Assembly: GCA_027576995.1 (NCBI GenBank)
Contig: JANBQC010000258.1
Coordinates: forward strand, 1 to 37,513
Origin: Dimargaris cristalligena
Taxonomy: Eukaryota; Kickxellomycota; Dimargaritomycetes; Dimargaritales; Dimargaritaceae
Direction: 5' to 3'
Length of the DNA: 37,513 nucleotides
Shown here: positions 32,901 to 37,513 of the stretch, one piece after another
How the letters are laid out: every line of letters starts with the position of its first letter
How positions within the stretch are numbered: the stretch's first letter is position 1
Made by a program: the position numbers and the translations under genes
The notes under the pieces: model-generated
Told to the model about the DNA's origin: nothing
Database searches by the model: none
The model's input: only the letters and a program-made list of their open reading frames with translations

Positions 32901-33144
32901 CACCCTAATTGATAAAGATGTCTAAGTAGCGAATGATAGCTGGTTTACTCTCCATCTCCCTCCAATTGCCCCCGAAATTTGCCCAGCAGGAATTATAACG
33001 GCAACATCCAAAAGGGTGGGATATCGCACAGCACTGTGGAGCATGGACGCTAGTCGAGTATGAAGGGATGCTACATGGAATGGGGTATCCCTAGTTTACT
33101 TATTATAAATCAATATCATTCTCCATCGCTTATTGATTGTCGGG
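29956..33144. other. Spacer with unassigned open segments
   Basis: About 3.2 kb after the HAUS7-like gene. No recognised family. Several short stop-free stretches with good splice signals exist: 30569-30685 with 30777-30797 on plus, and 32780-32706, 31733-31656 and 31440-31387 on minus. They are described as a finding rather than called as genes. A (TC)n run lies near 32331. Confidence 0.4.
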
Positions 33145-33952
33145 TCAAATCGGGGGTACCGCCCTCTCCTCATCCTCGGTCCATACCTTGATTGGCAGCA
33201 AATACAGTAAAAACGGGGGAGTACTCACTAGGCTAGGAAGTCTCAGCTGAGAGGGAGGTGGGGTGGTATCGTCGTTGGACAAAAGCTCGCCATCGTGTAT
33301 TTACCAAGTTCATTAATTTCAACTTACATGGCCGACGGGAGGGCGGCCAATGGACACTCTGCAGCTGATCCATTTTTGGGTTATGGCCAGATAACAGCGG
33401 AATCCCCCCTCCTTCGTTTTCGTAGAGGGTAAAACTAATCCATCAATGTTGATGTGATTCACAAGCCAGCGCTGATTAACCCAAGATTACTTTATCCTTT
33501 GCTCCCCCAGCGCAACTTTTGAACATCCCTAGCAATATCCGGACTATGTCAATGGGTACCGCTGTAAAGGGGGGGGGTGCGGTTGTAGATGTTGTTGGCC
33601 ATTTCCAAAGATGGGTTAGCCGGAACACTCCAGTTACTACTACCAATGACCACATTGACGACGAGCGCCATTTCTCTATATGTTCGGCTGCCTATTGTCA
33701 ACAGGCTCTTACGAAGTTAACTGGCTATCAATTAGGGAAATGCCCTCACACACACTCACTCACACCTCGTCTATTAGCCGAGGGGAAATGGCAAATCTGG
33801 AATGGGATAATAGAGGTGTGGAAAAATGATCATACCTGATTAGTATCATCAGTATCATCAGTTGGGGCATGGTGTGATTCTGTCTCCCCGATTCTTCCAA
33901 CCGTACCCTGGGAACCAGCGCGCGCCATGGGCACAGCAAAATCCACCACCAT
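33145..33952 (-). CDS. Candidate five-exon gene of unknown function, 122 aa
   Basis: Exons 33952-33836, 33691-33644, 33471-33328, 33246-33229 and 33186-33145 all join in phase 0 to 123 codons with a TGA stop. Introns are 144, 172, 81 and 42 nt. Donors are GTATGA, GTAGTA, GTAAGT and GTGAGT; acceptors are ATAG, TCAG, TCAG and a weaker CAAG. The N-terminus is polar (MARAGSQGTVGRIGETESHH, start possible at 33952 or 33928) with an acidic DDTDDT. The central exon is 48 codons without a stop (HINIDGLVLPSTKTKEGGFR, then CYLAITQKWISCRVSIGRPP). The end is VWTEDEERAVPPI; W-T-E-D-E-E recalls the start of Myb/SANT repeats but nothing else of that fold follows. Exon 2 can end at three adjacent phase-0 donors. 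I recognise no family. Confidence 0.33.
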
Positions 33953-34092
33953 CTCCGTATATTCCCATCCACCACCTTATACATCGGCCTTCCATTTCTT
34001 ACAACCCTCAACTTTCATTTAAGCCATTCAAACTCATAAGCATGGTGATGTAATAATGGCGGTATAGGATTAGGCAGCTGACTGACCATGAT

Positions 34093-34130
34093 GGATCAGG
34101 ATAAGGATGAGGATGAGGATAAGGATAAGG
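34093..34130. repeat. Hexamer tandem repeat (GGATRA)6
   Basis: Six consecutive 6-nt units (GGATCA, GGATAA, GGATGA, GGATGA, GGATAA, GGATAA) plus a partial unit. It lies upstream of the candidate gene at 33145-33952. Confidence 0.88.
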
Positions 34131-34799
34131 TCCGGAAACCCGGTGGGGTGCCGTACAGTCCGTCCAGTGAATGCTAGCGTTGGGGCTACGCACGGATCCG
34201 GTCCATTCCGCCTGGTCCTTGTATAGCAGGCAACTGCTTATCTAACCACGAAGCATTTCATTTTATTGAACTTTACTAGGCGGTACGTAAATAATTCCTT
34301 AATTCGCCGACTCCAACCTGGCTTCGGGTGATAGGAGTTGCTGATATCGATGATCGAGGGCGATTTCGGCAATATTTGTCTGGAATACGGCTGCTCAGTG
34401 GTTGGTAGCCCAAGGCCGGAATGGGTAGAAAATATAGAAGAAGGGGAGGGGGGTTGTCATCGGGAATAAGCGGGTATCGTTATCCTAGCATGGGAAGACG
34501 AAGTAGTTGGCCAGCATAACATTGGGAATATCATCTCGAAGTGTAGGGAAGAGAGAAGAGGGAGGAGGGGTTCGATACTTTCCGAAACAATGGGCCTTTA
34601 ATTGATGAAGTAACTCAGCCGAGAATCGGTGGATTGCGGAGGGGTATCGGGATGGTCTGCAGTACGTTCGAGCCGTGCCCCCCCCCTCTCTCACACTCTC
34701 TCAAAATCAAAGAGAGCAAATAAAGACTTAGACCCAGTCCCCGCCCGAAAACCGACCTGTAGGTCAAACCCTTCCCACCACCCATTCCCATTCCCATTC

Positions 34800-34934
34800 A
34801 TGGCCACGGACCCGCACTTTGACCGAAAAGGAATTATCGTTCACGAACCCTCCATTTATCGAAATGGAGAAACAGATAACGAACTAGACCCAATTAGCGC
34901 ATGTACCATTTTCATTTTATTTTCTAGCCTGTAA
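34800..34934 (+). CDS. Small ORF after a pyrimidine-rich leader, doubtful
   Basis: ATG follows a C-rich stretch (CCCATTCCCATTCCCATTC), and 44 codons follow (MATDPHFDRKGIIVHEPSIY, then an acidic segment and a hydrophobic end ACTIFILFSSL). The leader resembles those of the confirmed genes, but the ORF is short, has no usable donor, and conflicts with the last exon of the minus-strand model here. It could be a small peptide gene or nothing. Confidence 0.2.
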   Translation: MATDPHFDRKGIIVHEPSIYRNGETDNELDPISACTIFILFSSL

Positions 34935-36162
34935 CGTTGGTATGGTTAATGTATTGGAAAGAGAGTGAAGGAGGGGGGGGCGCACGTACAGAGGTAATAC
35001 AACGGAGAAAGAGAGAGAGAGAGGGGGGGGTTGAACAATGGGAACCCGAGTTTGGTGAGAGGAAAAGTGGGGAGGTGCAGCTGATGGTAGAGTAATTTAC
35101 CTCGTCGCCATTCTTATTCCCTTCGGCTACGCACTTTCCCCATTGGAAAGTTTTGGGATACCTCGGACAGATTCCACTGATGATGATGGTCACGATGGTA
35201 TCTTTCCCTCACTGGCACTGGGGTGGCTTGCGGTGATGCACTGACCCCACCTTATCCACCACAATAACTTCATGTTTTCCTTCATTTCCGACTTTAAAAT
35301 GAGGTACATACTGGTCATGAACAAGAGGGTCCACGGCTATTATCACCTTCAGTCACTGTCATTGGTGGTGTCTCCTAATGGCGTCGGTCGATCGGGCCGT
35401 CAGAGAGGGTGGAGGAGGGGTATATGAGTGGCTTTAACCTAGGCCCTATTCGTCTATATACAAGATATCATAGGTAGGTATAGTATGAATAGATGGATTT
35501 GAACGACATCTCTGATGACATACACTGGTACCAAGATGAGCCTGATCATGCCATGCCCAGGTGACACGATGGTCTTCTGGGAGGAGAGGGTCCCTCATTT
35601 ATGCAATGCTGATACACCCAAGCGAACCAATACAGTATCCTTCGGGAGGTAAGCGATTGAAGCGGGATCCCAAATAGGGGGATTAAGGAGGAGGATAAGC
35701 ATCCCAAAGATAGTATCGTGATTGAAGGGGTAGGATAAATCACCGTAATACAACCAGTTCCGTGGGCTGGTCACGGTCCTGGTTGGTTTTTATTATAAAG
35801 TATTTATTTACTTGAATCCTCAAAATATTGGGAGTGGGAATGAAAAGCACCTTCAAGGTTTATTGGGAGGAGAATAAGTTTACATTTATGTATCACCTTT
35901 CCCTCCGCTCCTCCTTCTGTTCCTTTAAACCCCCGCCCGCAAATCCACTGGACGCGCCCTGTTCCCATCCCTTGGGGGGAGTCAGCCGGTGAGGACCGTC
36001 CTAGCCCTTTCTGCCAACCCATACCCATGCAGCCACATACACATATACATACCAACCAAGAGACTCCTTTGCCTGCCCGCGGGGAGTCTCGTGAACCGGA
36101 CATGCCGACGGTAATTCGACTACCCAACTGGGTCTGGGCTGTCTAAATTTCCGATTCCACAT
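34917..36162 (-). CDS. Candidate spliced gene of unknown function
   Basis: The best-supported part is two exons: 36162-36053 (36 codons, starting MWNRKFRQPRPSWVVELPSA, donor GTATGT) and a second starting at 35778 (acceptor AACCAG, intron 274 nt). Exon 2 reads TVTSPRNWLYYGDLSYPFNH, then a hydrophobic stretch (TIFGMLILLLNPPIW), then DTVLVRLG. If it is not spliced further, it stops at 35595 for 97 aa. A longer model to 34917 adds exons 35576-35532, 35346-35213, 35176-35101 and 34928-34917 (donors GTATCA, GTACCA, GTGAGG, GTAAAT). It gives 179 aa, with HFKVGNEGKHEVIVVDKVGS and a Cys-containing HGICPRYPKTFQWGKC. That model needs two tiny introns (39 and 36 nt), so the extension is doubtful. No family recognised. 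Confidence 0.32.
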
Positions 36163-37513
36163 ACTGCTATGGGGTCCCCCGAAAATTAAAATAAGGAAGG
36201 TGTATCGCTGTTTAAACCAATGGACCAGATCAATCCACACATGCACACAATATACACACATACACCGACCACCATGCCGCTTAAGGTAGGTCGGTGGCCT
36301 GTGTTTCAATGGTATTCCTTCGAGTGGTGCAAGCCCATTGCAAAATTACATTAACCGTTTGCTAAACATGACTCCCCCCACTGGAAGAAAAGATAGACTA
36401 GAATGCCGCCCACTTTTAAAGTGATGCGATGGATAAGGATAGGCAAAGTTCAATGACTAACCTTCGAGTCAACTTGTACAAGCCGGGTTTGCTTTCATGG
36501 TATGTGTATTCTTTATGGGTTAGAAGTATCGTAAATAAACACGTCCTCATCGACCTTGGGGTTTAGCAGCCCTATCTTATTGCATTATAAGGGATATGCC
36601 GGAATTTTATACTGGACAGTCGGTGGTACATGATGCCGAGATTCGCTGGTGGTGGTGGGTTTAGGGGGCTTTTCCAACAGGGCGATGCTTGGCCATCCCG
36701 ATCACATGAGGGGAATGGCGTACAATCTCGGTTTATAATATGCCCCATCTATATTTTTTGTAATCCCCTTGGTCAAACCGGCCCTCCGTTTTCCGGCCTA
36801 ATTCACCCCAGCCGGGCGATAATTCATCTGACCAATGGTACGGCGGACCCGGGAAAAATCTTCAACCGAAAATATATCTATACCCCTAGATTTACGTGAG
36901 TGTACCGATAGTCTGACGGGGTATGGGGGGAATTAAGTCAATTTAGGGACACGTGGGCACCGAGCATCAAGGTAAAATGGATTAGGAATGGCCTAACGAA
37001 TTAGCCATTAATTGCTCTAAACCCGCTGACACGTCTCAGGCGATGCTAGGCTACCAGAAACGGATTGATTCTTTACAACAATATACCTATATATTGTTAT
37101 AAGCACATTTCAAATGGATCAAATCATAAGGGAATGCGGGAAGGGGGGAGAGAAACGCTAGGGAGTTTAATCAATAATGTGACTATCCACCGGAAATGAC
37201 TGATACCCTAAAAATTACCTGCAAAAGTTCACGGGGCTACACTTGCCTTGGCAGTGGTAGTGAGTTGCCGTTAATCACGGGATATAAGTTGCGGTTGTTG
37301 GATCGTTTTTCCTTACCTTTCTGGATTACCCCCGCAAACTGGCGCCGTAATAGTCCGAAGTGTATTCCAAGAATGCCATGTGGGCAGAAGGGGAGATCTT
37401 AATCACCCCTCCCCATTAAATCACGGCCCAAGATCCCATTTTAGGGACCCTCCTCCGTCGAAAACTACCCGTCTCTTACGGCGAGGTTGATCTATATGTA
37501 TATTTATCTAGAT
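36163..37513. other. Right edge, no confirmed gene
   Basis: No recognised family. On the minus strand, open segments at 36877-36807 and 36748-36572 (stop at 36572-36574) join in phase over a 58-nt intron. A segment just right of 37322 ends AAAG before GTAAGG in the matching phase, so a minus-strand gene may enter from beyond the window. Competing frames are equally open, so it is not called. Confidence 0.3.

Noticed and set aside
33644..33691. Resemblance of AAEHIEKWR to cytochrome c oxidase subunit VIa
   Set aside because: The expected downstream block ending in a W-G-D-G-D signature is not found on this strand; similarity limited to a few residues.
35490..35510. GTTCAAATCC, a tRNA B-box-like word on the minus strand
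   Set aside because: No matching A box or cloverleaf arms at proper spacing; no other tRNA signal was found in the window.

Overview
The window looks like nuclear DNA of a fungus. Supporting this are a DUF2421/BRE4-type FUSC membrane protein, an Izh3-type PAQR protein, a prenylated Rho GTPase with a very short first exon, GT-AG introns of about 145-520 nt, and CT-rich leaders upstream of several genes. A PTP4A/PRL phosphatase and an augmin-like subunit together with these fungal families suggest an early-diverging lineage (zoopagomycete or mucoromycete grade). That placement is inference. Nothing bacterial, organellar or viral stands out, and I saw no rRNA, tRNA or CRISPR array.

Layout, left to right. 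At 1075-6288 (-) lies a 1737-aa BRE4-like FUSC/DUF2421 protein. At 6289-10438 the DNA is AT-rich. It holds a possible copia-type relic (7796-8017) and the last two exons of an unknown minus-strand gene (8703-9138). A small secreted-peptide ORF follows at 10439-10642 (+), then the Izh3-like receptor at 11652-13169 (-). Next are a long open minus-strand exon (15801-16172) and several microsatellites, then the two-exon PRL phosphatase at 17842-18884 (-). NSE3 is rebuilt from five exons at 21464-22973 (-). An unrecognised three-exon gene at 23567-24399 (-) is divergent to the Rho GTPase at 24936-25724 (+). An eight-exon gene at 26995-29955 (+) is best read as HAUS7, an augmin subunit. The right 7.5 kb has no recognised family, but holds candidate spliced minus-strand genes at 33145-33952 and 34917-36162.

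The genes do not form an operon or a pathway cluster. They are housekeeping or signalling genes: Rho and PRL act at membranes through prenyl tails, Izh3 and the BRE4-like protein sit in membranes, NSE3 serves the SMC5/6 complex, and HAUS7 would serve spindle microtubule branching. Several genes are split into exons too short to give a long ATG-initiated ORF. I rebuilt those by joining GT-AG introns in phase and comparing with remembered family motifs. Models without a recognisable family are marked low confidence, because short splice chains can arise by chance.
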